Made by a program: the position numbers and the translations under genes. This document shows, piece by piece, positions 36,709 to 48,234 of a stretch of DNA of 64,000 nucleotides. The notes under the pieces are model-generated. The model ran no database searches. It was not told where the DNA came from and saw nothing but the letters and a program-made list of their open reading frames with translations. Numbering within the stretch: position 1 is the first letter of the stretch; each line of letters opens with the position of its first letter. The stretch spans positions 87,464,001 through 87,528,000 of the forward strand of contig CM075669.1 in NCBI GenBank assembly GCA_037962975.1, read 5' to 3'. The stretch is from Clitoria ternatea. Its lineage: Eukaryota; Streptophyta; Magnoliopsida; Fabales; Fabaceae.

Positions 36709-39159
36709 GTAGATAGATGACTTTAGGAAACTGGGGTAATTCAAATCCCCAGGAGCTGGAGTCTTCTTCCTTTGGAGTTTGCGAACCTAAGTCTCCTCTA
36801 CCTCTCATGTCTTTGGATTGCGGTGAGGATTCTAGTGTAGTGCATTACTACATTGATGATACTAACTTTTATTCCATTGTCCCATTTTTAGAATACGTTG
36901 TCACCATGGGTGTTGTTGACCTTTTCGTTCTGAGGAATGGCCCTGATAACACCTTTATGATTACTGACAAGATAAATTGGCTAGCTCGAAATGCTGAAAA
37001 CCCGTACTTTTAGGTTTCTCGAGATGTTCTGGCCGTCTACAGCTGCCATGCCAAGCCTTCTGATGATGTGGAGCTTGAGATTGAATATCACTAGCGTGCT
37101 AAGAAGTATGCCAACTTCTTCACTTTTTTCACCCTAACACTGATAGAGCGGATTTACCATATTCCCAGAGACCACTTCTTATTCTTTCATGATTACATAA
37201 TAACAAAGGTGGGAGTTCGGTTCCCTTTAAATAAATTTGAAATGGGGTACTACGTTTCTTAGATATGGCCCCCAGCCAACTCCATCCTAACAGTTGGGCC
37301 TTGATTCTTGCCCTTAAAGTCCTTGGCAAGCATTTAGGTTTCACCTCGACTACCGCCATCTTCTTCCAGTTTGCCCTCGTGATGCGCCAAGGTGGTATCT
37401 ATAAATTTGAGGTGCCAGAGCGATATCATCAATTTTGAGGCGTTCACTGAGTCCTGCAAGATAGCAGAAGCCTCTTTCAAGAATTCTTTTTTTAAACTTT
37501 TTGTTAAAGAAACGGACCCCTCCTTTTTGAAGGACAAGGAAGGCCGGTTCAAGATTCACACCGACTGGACTCAAACATTTTCTCCTAGAGAGCATGACTT
37601 ATGCAGTCGAGGATTCTTTCCTCTCCGAGCCTTCCAGGGTAATGGTCAACGCCCTTCATAATCTCTCTCGAGGTACTCCCTTCAAATGCCGCTCTCTCTA
37701 GGGAACTACAGAGACGCGGAATGAGTACCTTACTCATTTGGGTATTTACCCCTTCTTTCACTTTTCCTTTTATGATTTCTCATACTTCGGTTTTATTGAA
37801 AACTTGTCTTTTTTCAGGAAACATGAGTGTTGCCGCTTTGGAGAATCTTCTACAGCTCATAGAGGGTTCGGTGGTTGATGTTTTCCCTAGGAACAACGCC
37901 ACCCCGAAGCTGAAAAAGGCCCTAATCTCAACATCCCGGGCGGAACCGTTGCTATTGAGAACGCCCCTAACGAAAAAAGGGAAAAAACAAGATAAGGGTG
38001 TTTCAAAGAGGCAGAAGGTTGACCCCGTCCCAAAGGCTTTGGATAAGGGCAAGGGGGTGGCCAACGAGGCGCCTACTGAAGATGAAACTCCGGCTCCTAT
38101 TTCCGACATGGAGGCTTTGGAAGAGCTCCTTATCCATGCCTCTTCTGTAAATTTTGATTTCTCCTTTCCATTTTAGCTTAAGGAAGGACTTAACCAGAAT
38201 GATATCACATTCGCCTTGGAGGAGGCAATATGGTATAACACCAAAAATCTTTCCACCATCTACTCCGTCATTACTGAGGGACCCAAATGGGAGATGGAGC
38301 GGCTAAAGGACAAAAATTCCCGCCTTTTTGAAGATTATGGGCGGGCTCATCAGAAGGATTAAGACCCTTAATGAAACAAACCAGGTTCTTCAATAATCTA
38401 AGGAAGACCTGAAGAAAGAAAGGGACAGACTCCGTGGTAAGGTGGGCGACTTGGAGAAACTTATGACCGAGCTCTAAAAGAAAAATGAAGACTTGTTCAT
38501 AGTGGTCAAAGATGAGCAGGCCAAATGTAAAGATGAAATGATGAAGTTTGCTCGTGCCGTTATGGACTCCTTGAATCATGCGGTTCGCCAGGTTACTTAC
38601 CAAAACTGAGGTTCCCCTCTCAACTTTAACGGAATTGGCTTCTTTAACAGGTTCCATAATGGTGAGTTGGTAACCGAGGTAGGCAGTCAGTCCTACGTCC
38701 CTTCTGATGAGCCCTTCAAGTTCACCCCTTTGGCTACGGGGGAAGATGATACCATCCCTGAAGAGCACCAAAATGAAGATGACACCGGATCAGAGAGAGG
38801 AAGAGGACGGTGGCCCCTCCAACCCATTTAATTTTGCATTTTCTCTGTAGGTAGGATGAGCTCTACCCTCTCTTTTGACAATATTTACTTGGTCGATGTG
38901 TCGTTTCTTTTTTCCTGGTGTATAGTCACCCTTTTTGTGAGTGCAATCGTTTTGTTATTGCGTTTAATTTTATCAATTCTGTTATTCAAAGTCTATTCAC
39001 AAAATACCGATACTTATTCCGGTCGTAGTTAATTTGATATCGAACGAACCTTATTAGCTGGTTCCTTAATCGATTCTGTCTAATTCTTAACATCGACTAC
39101 GAATTTTCATATTTCTTAATGAACTAAAATAATTGAGGAATTTGACATATTTTATGAAC

Positions 39160-39475
39160 CAACTGCTCTCGGGTCTTTTCAACCGCTCTGGGGTTTAATG
39201 TAACTTAACCACTATGGGGGTTTTTAACCACTCTGGGGTTTAATGTAACTTAACCGCTCTGGGGTATTTTAACCACTCCAGGGTTTAATGTATCTTAACC
39301 ACTCTGCGGTTTTTTAACCACTCCGGGGTTTAAAGTAACTTAACCGCTCTGGGGTTTTTTAACCCCTCCAGGGTTTAATGTATCAACCACTTTGGGGTTT
39401 TTTAACCACTCTAGGGTTTAAAGAAGCTCCATCACTCTAGGGTTTTTCACCCGTTCCAAGGTTAAACTTGGAATA
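39160..39475 (-). repeat. Tandem repeat in the Tat 3' untranslated region
   Basis: AACC(A/G)CTCTGGGGTTT units alternate with TAATGTAACTT spacers, giving a period near 45 bases with two half-units, about seven periods. It lies between the integrase stop (39634 on the minus strand) and the antisense gene. Short tandem repeats in this place are known from other Tat elements and can seed satellites. Confidence 0.85.
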
Positions 39476-39633
39476 ACCATAAATTCAAAATAAATTAGCA
39501 CACAAGAATTTGACAAATTTGTATTTTATTTCTGAGTGAGCACCTCAGCTGCATACCTCATTAAAAACCTCTGATGTAAACCCTGTGGGAAAAACCATAG
39601 GTAGGGGAAAAAGTGCATAACTTGTGGCGCCAG

Positions 39634-40833
39634 TTAGCTGTAATATACACGTAGATTTTTTATATTCCATTTATTTTTGAACACTTCGCCTTGTAAGGTT
39701 TCTAGTAGATAGGCTCCTCCCAGAGTTACTTTATTCACCCGGTACGGTCCTTCCCATGTTGGTGCTAGCTTTCCTTGATGTGCCAGACGGTTTCCAACCG
39801 ATGCCTTCCTCAAGACGAGATCGCCTATATTGAATCTTCCTTTTTGAATTTTGACGTTGTAACATACCACAGCCTTAGCTCTGACTACTTGATCTCACAC
39901 AAATGATGCTTCTCTAACTTCTAGAAGTAGGTCTAACTTATTTCTTAGCCTCAAACCATTGTCCTCACCATCAAATTCTTATACCCTTGGTGAAATTTGG
40001 TTAATTTCAATCGGTATGATCGTATCAACACCATATACTAACTGGAATGGTGTTTCACCTGTAGACGAGTGTGGTGATGTCTGGTATGCCCATAAAACAT
40101 GGCATAACTAGTTGGCCCATTCTCTCTTTGCTTTGCCGAGCCGTTTCTTCAAATCTTTGAGAATTTCTCTATTTACTACTCTGGCTTGCCCATTAGTCTG
40201 AGGATGCTCCACTGAAGACAATATTTGTTTGGAGTCCCTTAAGGAGGCTTTTAAACTTGGATTCCGTAAATTACGTTTCGTTATCCGTGATGACCTTTCC
40301 TGGTATTCTGAACCTTGTGATCATATTTTCATAGAAAAATCTTCGGGTATGTGCCATAGTGATGTGTACAACTGCCTCCACCTCTATCCACTTGGTGAAG
40401 TAATCTACTCCAACTATCAAATACTTAACTCCGCTGGGCGCCTTTGGAAAGGGTTTTAAGATATCCATGCCCCACTGATGAAAGGGCCACGGGACAACCG
40501 ATATGAATAATTCTTCTATCGCGATGTGGTGTTCCTCTTCTGGCAAGCATCACACCTCTTGACATATTTGACTACGTCCTTAGTTAAAGTAGGCCACCAG
40601 TATCCTACCCGCAAGATCTTCCTAGCCAAACTTCTTCCACCGTAGTGGTGGCCACAGGTACCTTCGTTTACTTCGGCTAAAACCTCCTCAACCTCGGCCT
40701 CATTTAAACATCTCAAGTACGGGGCCGATATTCCTCTTCTAAATAAAATTTCGTCTACCAAAGCAAAGTTTGGTAACTCCCTCTTCAGTTTCTTCTTTTT
40801 TAATGGGCATTCTGGAAGTTGTCCGCTCACCAT
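39634..40833 (-). pseudogene. Tat integrase, broken
   Basis: Three frame pieces in order. 40833-40516 holds the HHCC zinc region (GHHYGGRSLARKILRVGYWW and CDACQK). 40546-40271 overlaps it in another frame and holds the core with the first catalytic Asp in WGMDIL and the second in ITDNET. 39870-39634 holds the C-terminal domain (NIGDLVLRKASVGNRLAHQG, then WEGPYRV). Between 40270 and 39871 the core continues with stops; QLVYG near 40030 marks the end of the core. The frame ends at 39634. At least two frameshifts and several stops make it non-functional. Confidence 0.85.
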
Positions 40834-40881
40834 ATACCAAATTATCGGAATGACTCAGGAATCTTCTGGATGAGCTTTGAA

Positions 40882-41350
40882 TTATATGGCATAGACTTTG
40901 AGTGGATTCAAGATGCTTGGGGCGGCTAGGGTACTTTGTATGAATATAGTTGTAGACCCCGCCTTTTTAGTACTTGTGAGTTGGGATAGTACGTCCGCCC
41001 TGACATTCTCCTCTCTCGGGACATGCTTGTATTTGACACTGACAAATTTTTCTTCTGTCTCTTTGAGCTTAGCCAAGTATTGTTGCAACAGGGGTTCTTT
41101 GGCCTAATAGCTTCCATTGATTTGTAAAATCACAAGTTGTGAATCGTTACATAGTATTGCCATTCGTGCTCCTACATCTAGCGCCGCCCTAAGTCCTGCT
41201 AAACATGCTTCGTACTCCGCTTGGTTATTGGATGTTTTGAAATTGAATTGGAGGGAAATCTCCACACTCACTCCATCTTCACTTTCTATGACAACTCCGG
41301 CTCCACATCCTTTTCCATTTGACGACCCATCTATATAAATTATCTAGTGT
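40882..41350 (-). pseudogene. Tat archaeal-type RNase H (second RNase H) and linker
   Basis: The minus strand from about 41347 reads IIYIDGSSNGKGCGAGVVIE, then NNQAEYEACLAGLRAAL, then NDSQLVILQINGSY before a stop near 41106. These are the D...E...D signatures of the RVT_3-type RNase H that marks the Tat lineage. The linker continues (LLQQYLAKLKETEEKFVSVK, HVPREENVRADVLSQL) to 40882. Stops lie before IIYIDG and after INGSY. The normal RNase H would lie at 41350-41810, where I can only see short broken pieces. Confidence 0.75.
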
Positions 41351-41813
41351 TCTCGCAGTGGCGTGGGAGCTTCTCTTTTTAACTCTGTCACAAGTTCTGC
41401 AATACTCGGGCTTTTATAACTGTTCTAGGCTCGTAAGAAATATGAAACTCTGACAGTTCTATAGCCCACTTCGTCATTCTTCCTGCTAGGTGCAGCTTAT
41501 GGAAAACTGTTCTTAAAGGGAGATCGGTCTAGACTGTGATAAGATGCGCGTGGAAGTATTGTCTTAAATGTTGGGACGTCCAGACTAGTGCTAACACAGC
41601 CTTTTATGACTTTTGATACCGGCACTTTGATTCCTGAAGGACCTTCCCAATGAAATACACCAGTTGCTATCCCTTGACCGTCTCTTTCACCAGTACGTCT
41701 CCCAAAGCTTCATCTGAGACTAACAAGTAAACAAATAATTTTTCACCGGGGTCTGGTTTTATCAGTACAAGTCATTTGGCCAAAACCTCCTTCAACTCCT
41801 GAAACGCTTTCTC

Positions 41814-42790
41814 CTACTTTTTTCCCCGCTGGAACTCCTTGTTCTTCTTCAACGCCTTATAGAGGGGTAATGACTGGTGTGCCATTTTTGACATAAACTG
41901 GGATAGTGATGCCACTTTTCCATTTAATGATTGTACCTCCCTTATATTAGTTGGACTTCGAAGTTCTCTCACCACTTTGTATTTGTTGGGGTTGGCCTCT
42001 ATGCCCCTCTGGGTGAGCATGAACCCTAGGAACCGCCCTGTAGGCACTGTAAATGTACATTTTAATGGGTTCAACCTTATGTTGTACAGGTGGAGTCTCT
42101 GAAATACCTTTCTCAAATCTTCCACATGGTCTCCCCCCACCAGGGTCTTAGTTATTATGTCATCGACATACACTTTGACCATCTTCGACCTCATTCCTTC
42201 AAACACCTTGTTCATCATTCTCTGGTAAGTAGCTCCAACGTTTTTCATCCCGAACGGCATAACCGTATAGCAATAGACTCCCTTATCATTTATGAATGCC
42301 GTCTTATCCTCTTCATCCTTCCACATTAAGATTTTATTATACCCAGAGTATGCGTCCATGAAGGATAAAAATTGATACCTCTAAGAATTATCTACCATCT
42401 AATCAATACTTGGAAGAGGATATGGGTCTTTGGGGCAACACTTGTCCAAATTTATAAAATCTATACACATCCGCCATTTTCCATTTGCCTTTTTAACCAT
42501 CAACACATTTAAGACCTAGGAAGAATATTGGGCTTCCCTTATAAAATCAGCTTTCAATAATTCTTTGGTCTGCTCGCATGCCACCCTTTGTTTTTCTGTG
42601 CCACTGCCCTTAACTCCTGATTAACTATAAGTTTATGACAACAAAAGTTCAGATCTATTCGGGGCATATCGGCTGCAGTCCAAGTGAACTGATGTTTAAA
42701 CTCCCTCAATAACTTAACCAATTGTCTTTCCATTCTGACGTCTAGGGGATCATTCATCTCCGTACCCCTGGCAGGGCCTTCCTTCAACAT
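41814..42790 (-). pseudogene. Tat reverse transcriptase, broken
   Basis: 42790-42554 carries the N-terminal part (FTWTAADMPRID, then HKL). 42550-42360 continues with stops but keeps a KANGKWRMCIDF-like block. 42359-41814 holds the palm: MDAYSGYNKI, FGMKNVGATYQRMM, the catalytic YVDD in VKVYVDDII, and GRFLGFMLTQRGIEANP. The YxDD aspartates survive, but the frame is split by stops. Confidence 0.85.
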
Positions 42791-42982
42791 AACTTTCTTC
42801 CTCTCTACGGTCTAGATTTATCAGGTTTACAGACTCCGGTACTGGCCCATCGTCATTCAATCTGTTCTTCTTAATAGACTCCTCTGTCTTAGTCATCTAT
42901 ACACTGAGGTTATAGCAGTACCTCATTATTTACTGATCACCCCGAACGAATGACACTTGGTTGTCCTTGTCGATAAATTTTA

Positions 42983-43342
42983 TCAACAGATGAGGGGTTG
43001 ACACCACGATTTCCAAAGCATTAAGAGAAGGGGCCCAATAATCCCATTGAATGGGGATTTTATATCTATTACTAATACCCTTGTGTGCACCGTCTTCGAT
43101 CTTGGCTCTCTTTCGAACGTTAGTTTGGTGTCCAAGTAACCCTTCGTCGGTTGTTTAGTCCCATTGAATGCCATCAGCTCCTGCGTGTAAGGTTGCAGGT
43201 CGGAGTCTGAGAGTCCCATTTTCTTGAAGCATTCATAAAAAATTATGTCACTTGAATTCCCTTGGTCCACAAACATTCTCCTGATCATTTTATTCACCAC
43301 CACAGCTTCAGTCACTACCGCGTCATCTCCTCCGGGCACCAT
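42983..43342 (-). pseudogene. Tat aspartic protease region
   Basis: RRMFVDQGNSSDIIFYECFK corresponds to the family's VDGGSSADIL active site: the catalytic Asp is kept, and the next two positions read QG rather than GG or TG. DLQPYTQELMAFNG and SPFNGIIGPLLL follow as in Tat proteases. The frame is open for 119 codons, then breaks before RT. Confidence 0.75.
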
Positions 43343-43420
43343 TGGACCGTAGTCATCATCACTGAAAGTGGTGGTAGGGGTTTGAACTTCGTCTTGGAAT
43401 GGTCTGTTATTTGCCTTTGT

Positions 43421-44990
43421 TTAGAATGACATAATCATTCTTAAATGATTCTTCTGTGCCGAATTTGACATTCTGCCCCCAACAAAACCTCTAACAATCA
43501 TGTCAAGGACATCCCTTTTGCCCAAGCTGGGTGGAGGCTTCATCCATGATTCATTATCCCCGTCAATATTCTCTACCACGGCCTTTCTTTTGTCTAACAT
43601 AGGCTTTTTAGAACTCCGGGCCTCTTCTTCTTCGGTCGGGTCGATGTCTTTTCTCCTTGGCGCTGCTCTTTCTGACTCTGAATTTGCTCTTTGTCTAAAT
43701 AGATATTGCTTCAACTTTTCTTCTCTTATCAATGTCTCAATGGCTTCTTTCATATACCAATATTCATCCCTGTTATGTCTGGCCTGTTCATGAAATTCAT
43801 AGTACTTGCTGGTATTCCCAGCTCTTTCATTAGGCAAAGGCTTCCTCACCCCATACACCATCATTCCTCTCAAACCAACCTCCTTTAAATTCTGGTTGGG
43901 CCGTACGGCCAGTGGGGTGTAGTGGACAGAATTCACATTCCTCCTTTCCCTTAGTCTTGGGAAAATATCTCTACTAGGGCCCTTTCTTTCTGATTTTAGT
44001 GCTCTTATGTTCGACATCTAGACTCCTTCTGATGTATTCTTCTGGCTAGCAGTTGCCAGATGCATCTCTTTTCCTACATACTTAGCAGCTTTGCTCCTGA
44101 ACTCTTTAAAGGTATGGGGTGGTCCTTTTGCAAGGGATAAGGCGAAAGGTGACTGCGGTTATAAAGCTTCCACCGCAATGTGCATCTGAATCTCTTTTGT
44201 CAACCTTGGTACCGATACAGCTTCTTTATAGAACCTCTTAAGGAAATCTCTTAAACTTTCCTCTGACCCTTGCCTAATTTGCGTCAGCGTATAGGACGTT
44301 TTGAGAATATCTCTAGACACCATGAAGTGTTGTAAGAATGCATGGACCATATTGTCTCATGTGTTGATTGATCCTCCTGGCAGACTTTTAAACCATCCCA
44401 AGGCCTCAGCGGACAACGTCCTTGGGAACATCCTGCAGATGACATCCTCCTCAGCTCCTAAGAATAAAGATTCTTTCATGTAGGCATCCAAATGACTGAC
44501 TCCCCTGAGTATTTCCCTATTGACAACGATTGCGGGGTCTGAAGGTGTCGAGGTATGGGGACACTTATCAATCTCCTTGTGAAAGGTATCTTGAAATGGT
44601 ACTCCCCTCCTCTACCGTGCTGTATGGTCCTTCTTTGGCTACTCATCTCCTTAGTCTGGTACATAGACTCATGTTCATCATAGGCATAGGTCTGAGATCG
44701 CTCCTACTGGTGATGAATATCTTGCTGCCTCTGGTTACCACTGGTGTTTTCCTTTCGAAGCTCTTGAAGTTCTTGACGCAGCTGCCTTATAATCTCGTCT
44801 CTGGGATTTGGGCGCACTACTGCCTGCGTCCTCAACTCCATCTTTGGGGTCTTTACTATCCCTTCGTTAAAATCCAACGTCCTTGCTACATTTTGGACGT
44901 CCCCCTTCGGGGTTTCGCTTCCTCTATGGCGATCCGTGACTTGCTCTTTGTTGAGATATAAGACTCACAATTTACGCAGTCCCACTAGGC
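43421..44990 (-). pseudogene. Tat gag, broken, zinc knuckle lost
   Basis: The N-terminal part lies near 44664-44476. The gag core is at 44350-44159 (LQHFMVSRDILKTSYTLTQI, then ESLRDFLKRFYKEAV). The C-terminal part, 44017-43421, is open for 198 codons. It keeps the block that should hold the zinc knuckle, but the Cys positions read Tyr (KYYEFHEQARHNRDEYWYMK), so no metal site remains. Acidic and Lys-rich linkers follow. Stops and shifts separate the pieces. Confidence 0.75.
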
Positions 44991-44997
44991 GTGCCAA
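44975..44997 (-). other. Primer binding site region of the Tat element
   Basis: On the minus strand TTGGCACGCCTAGTGGGAC directly follows the 5' LTR end. TGGCACGCC-type sites are seen in Tat relatives. I do not assign the tRNA. Confidence 0.55.
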
Positions 44998-45584
44998 TGT
45001 TCTATCCTAAAACTGGGGTCAAGAGTTAACCGTCTTAACCAGTGTACGAAGTTACCTCACTTGCACTCAGTTTTACACCATCTTAGTGGAGTACGGTATT
45101 TTATACCTAGGTCCAGTGGGGATCCTAAGTCCTTCAAGTATCGGGTGAATTTGGTATCAAGTCAGTACCGAAGTCGTGGGAACCCACCAGAGATGCACCT
45201 GCAAAAGATTCTCTGATGCCTAAGTCAGTACGGGTATTACGGAAAGTAAGGGTATTACAAAGGTAACTCTCAGATAAGTCAGATCCTTTTACAGTAATAA
45301 ATGAGATGTATTTATAGCGAATACCTAAGTAAGAGAAGTGATTTGACCTTCTCTTAACTTACTATAGCAACAGTATTTGTAGGGACATGTTGCCTATACT
45401 AATTCTGACTCATTGTCTGGTTGTCAGAGAGGGACCAGAGTCTTGACCATAGATCCGTAGTCGTTCTGGTTTTAGACCCCTTTTGTGATAGTTCAACCAA
45501 GTTCTTCTGGTAATTCTGATGATGTGGCACCATTCAGTAGCACTCCGGCTATATGTTATGGAGTCCGATTAGTACCCAAGATCA
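44998..45584 (-). repeat. 5' LTR of the Tat element
   Basis: Minus-strand start TGATCTTGGGTACTAATC, end CCAGTTTTAGGATAGAACA. Partner of 30296-30885. Confidence 0.85.
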
Positions 45585-45810
45585 AATACAACTGATATAC
45601 TATTATTTAATTTCTAAGGTTTCTCTAATTAATTATCGACTCTCTTTACCCAATTAGATTACAAATAATTAATCTAGTTATCCTTCTAAAATTACTAACA
45701 CCAACATACAGATCAAGTTGGTCGCAGCCTAAATATCATTTCATATAAAACAAACACAAAATAACACACCTTGGTCCAGGGACCAATTACACAAAATGAG
45801 GGGTGTTACA

Positions 45811-46393
45811 ATGGTAAAGTGATGGATTAAATGAGTGCATTATAGGATGCATAGTGTGAGAATGCATTTGATCTGTATTGCATCCATGGCATATCATTGT
45901 TGTTTGTTTCAAAATGTTAAGGGTTCCAATTGGCAGGCCTAGTGGGAGGGCGGCCCAATGCACGTTGTTTTACCCTAGTGATTCAATGTTAAAATCATGA
46001 AGCTACTCATAATTGATGATGGGACATCCTATGTAGTGAGCCCCAATGAGGGGCGACTCTATGATGAGCAAGTGACCCTAGTATTTCTTATGGTACACAA
46101 CTCTCTCGATGTGTGTTCGGGATGGGCCCGTAACATATTTTGTAAGTGGGGCCATGTTGAGTTATACCGTAATGTCACTCGGGGTAACTAGTATTGCATA
46201 TGGGCGAGGCAATTTGGTATCAGTAAAATGATATATAAATAATGCATTTGCTAAGATAAGTGTACATATTTTACTATTACAAAGAGACATAGTAGCACAC
46301 CTATGCTTGACTCACATGATTATGTAATGTATGTTTCCCATAATGAGATCCGCAATTATGGATAATTCTTTGTGCATATGCATTAGCTGGAAG
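45811..46393 (+). mobile_element. LTR H, middle part
   Basis: Resumes with GGATGCATAGTGTGAGAATG and the CATCCATGGCATATCAT block, collinear with D near 34995 and B near 49440. Ends at the B insertion. Compared with D, about 1.5 kb of LTR (the region holding the word array) is absent between the two H parts on either side of F. Confidence 0.7.
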
Positions 46394-46692
46394 TGTAACA
46401 TCCCGAATTTTATGAAAATGATTAAATATGATGAATAAATATTAAATAATTATAAATAGGTTAATAAGTGTCCCAAAAATATTAAAATAATTAAATTGAG
46501 ATTTATGAGGATTATTTATAATTTATTGGGGCTTTAAGAGTTAAATTATACCCGGTAAAGATATGGGTGTCAGACCAGGTATCTCCGATTGAGATGCCAT
46601 TGGTTAGGGTTGTTAGGAATATTATGGGGATTCCAAATACATATTTAGAATAATTTTTAGATAAAGTATTGAGCCCGAACGGAGATCCTCTG

Positions 46693-46705
46693 TATTATAA
46701 AATGG
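46693..46705 (+). promoter_or_regulatory. Candidate TATA box of LTR B
   Basis: TATTATAAAATGG, 300 bases from the LTR start. C has TTATTATAAAACGG at the same distance (56393). A pyrimidine-rich leader follows in both. Confidence 0.5.
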
Positions 46706-48234
46706 AGAAATTATTAATGAGGGTTAAGCTTTAAAACAAAAAAAATCCCTCCCCCTTCTCTCAATTTCACGTTACTTCTTCTTCTTCCTATTCTCTTTCA
46801 CTTCATTTCCCCTTCCACTCATCTCCTTCTTCCTCTTCTAAAAACCCTAAGCATAGTGGTGTGTCTTCTCCCTCTCCATTTTCGTTTTGCTTCAAGCTTA
46901 GCTCTCCCTCTCCCCTTGTATTTTTGTCTCCCCCTTTCCCTCTCTTGGAGCTCTCTCTATTTTTGGCTTGAGGTAAGTTTCCTCACTATTTTCTTGAATT
47001 CTAGCCTTAGGTTATGGGTCATTATGAATCTTGGGAGTGTATTGTGTCTGGGTAGATGTTAGGAAACCATTAATGATGTGAAACCCTAAGGTGGGGTGTT
47101 TTTAGTGTGAGTTTTATGAGGGCCTTTAGGGGTACACAAAAATGGCATGAAAATGTGATGTGTAATGATGAGCATTGATGGTGGTTGTTAGGTTTTGATA
47201 AAACTCTAACCCTATAATTTGGGGGAAATGCAAAATATGAGTGGGAAAATATGTTTAATGATGTTATGGAATATTGTTGATGAGGAGATTGATGATTTTG
47301 TTGTCATGAGAATGATTTGGATATATGGCATGTATGTATGTGTTTGTTGATAGGATCGTGATGTTGATGTTGTTATGGTTGGGTATGGTTGACCCTTTAG
47401 GATTTAGAAGATCTTGTCTTTGGGAAAGGAATTCTTGAAGCCTAACATAAGCGTATGAATTGGAGTTTAGACAAGTCTAGGACTTGATAATGAGTTTTAA
47501 GAGATGATGCCTTATGATGGCTTATTAATGGCATGTATGTATGTGTTTGTTGATAGGATTGTGTTCCAGACGATGATGCGGAATAATCGGAGCGTTTGCA
47601 TTGTGGTTCTTCTATCGAGGTAGGAGAGGAGTTTACATTTCAATTGCATGAGTGAATAATTGATGGTTGATGTATATGATTGTACTCATGCTTGCCTTGC
47701 CATGATATCTAGAATGGTGATTGATGATGTGATGGATGATAGGCTTGGCCATTTATTGAATGTTTGGGAATTGCATCTATATGAGATAATGATGAATGTT
47801 TAGTGGTCTTTTGATGAATATGATTTATTTGTTGATAGAAACCCATGAATGGGTGAATTACTCAAAGATATGAGGTTGTGTTTCATGAATTTCATGCATA
47901 ATTGAGGAACTAATAGGGCCATATTGAATTTTAGTATGTTTGGATGCCATGGAATGGTTTCAATAGTGCCTATTCATGATTTAAAATTTATAGAAATTGA
48001 AATGGGTCAATTCCATTGAGAATAGGCCTTTAAGTTGCACAAAAGTGCCTCAAAATGGGTAAAATGCATTTATACACATAAGTCCCTCATTTTTGAGACT
48101 TTTTAAGTGAGACTGGTGGCCATACGTCACAAATAATATATATAAGTTGGTGTTAAAATTTGGTGGGCATTGGAATTCATATAAAAAAGTTATGGGATTA
48201 GAAGTTGAAAAATTAAATGTTTTCTGCATAATTA

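Larger units (their letters stand above)
31564..38820 (+). pseudogene. Antisense gene of the Tat element, Transposase_28-like (plant transposon protein), broken by D
   Basis: A plus-strand coding region lies between integrase and the 3' LTR, opposite to gag-pol. The first piece is 31564-31695 (44 codons from ATG). The rest, 36714 onward, continues in the same frame after removing D and one target copy, but meets a TAG at once, then more stops near 37012, 37094 and 37258. The stretch at 37100-37340 (FFHDYIITKVGVRFPLNKFE, then WPPANSI) resembles the PF04195 'putative gypsy type transposon' domain as I remember it. Further down are intron-like borders (acceptor CTTTTTTCAG near 37818, and a short intron ending CCATTTTAG near 38176), a Lys-rich linker and a predicted coiled-coil segment. 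Antisense genes in this place are known in some Tat relatives such as maize Grande. Function is unknown. Confidence 0.6.
30296..45584 (-). mobile_element. Tat-lineage Ty3/gypsy retrotransposon, degenerate, with nested solo LTR D
   Basis: Two direct ~590-bp LTRs (30296-30885 and 44998-45584) flank a minus-strand gag-pol with order gag, protease, RT, RNase H, a second archaeal-type RNase H and integrase. The second RNase H places it in the Tat lineage. Flanks AATAG and AATAC form a 5-bp duplication with one change. Between integrase and the 3' LTR lie a short tandem repeat and an antisense spliced gene. Without D the element is about 10.3 kb. The two LTRs differ at roughly one base in ten by eye, so the insertion is old, and every domain is broken. 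Confidence 0.85.
26645..45810 (-). mobile_element. Solo LTR F (family 2), split by the Tat element
   Basis: F sequence covers 26645-30295 and 45590-45810, about 3.9 kb together. Left end is TGACACTCTCGGTTAACTAGG; right end is GAGGGGTGTTACA, so the minus strand starts TGTAACACCCCTCATTTT. Shares long blocks with E and G: AAGGAGTCA at 26700, the CTTCAGCTGATGAT block at 26990, and the CAACTAGAGCGACTGG block at 27362. I see no matching 5-bp duplication (GGTTG left, ATGGT right). No coding frame is supported. Confidence 0.65.

Noticed and set aside
38271..38771. 166-codon minus-strand frame
   Set aside because: It is the shadow of the coiled-coil part of the antisense gene on the + strand.
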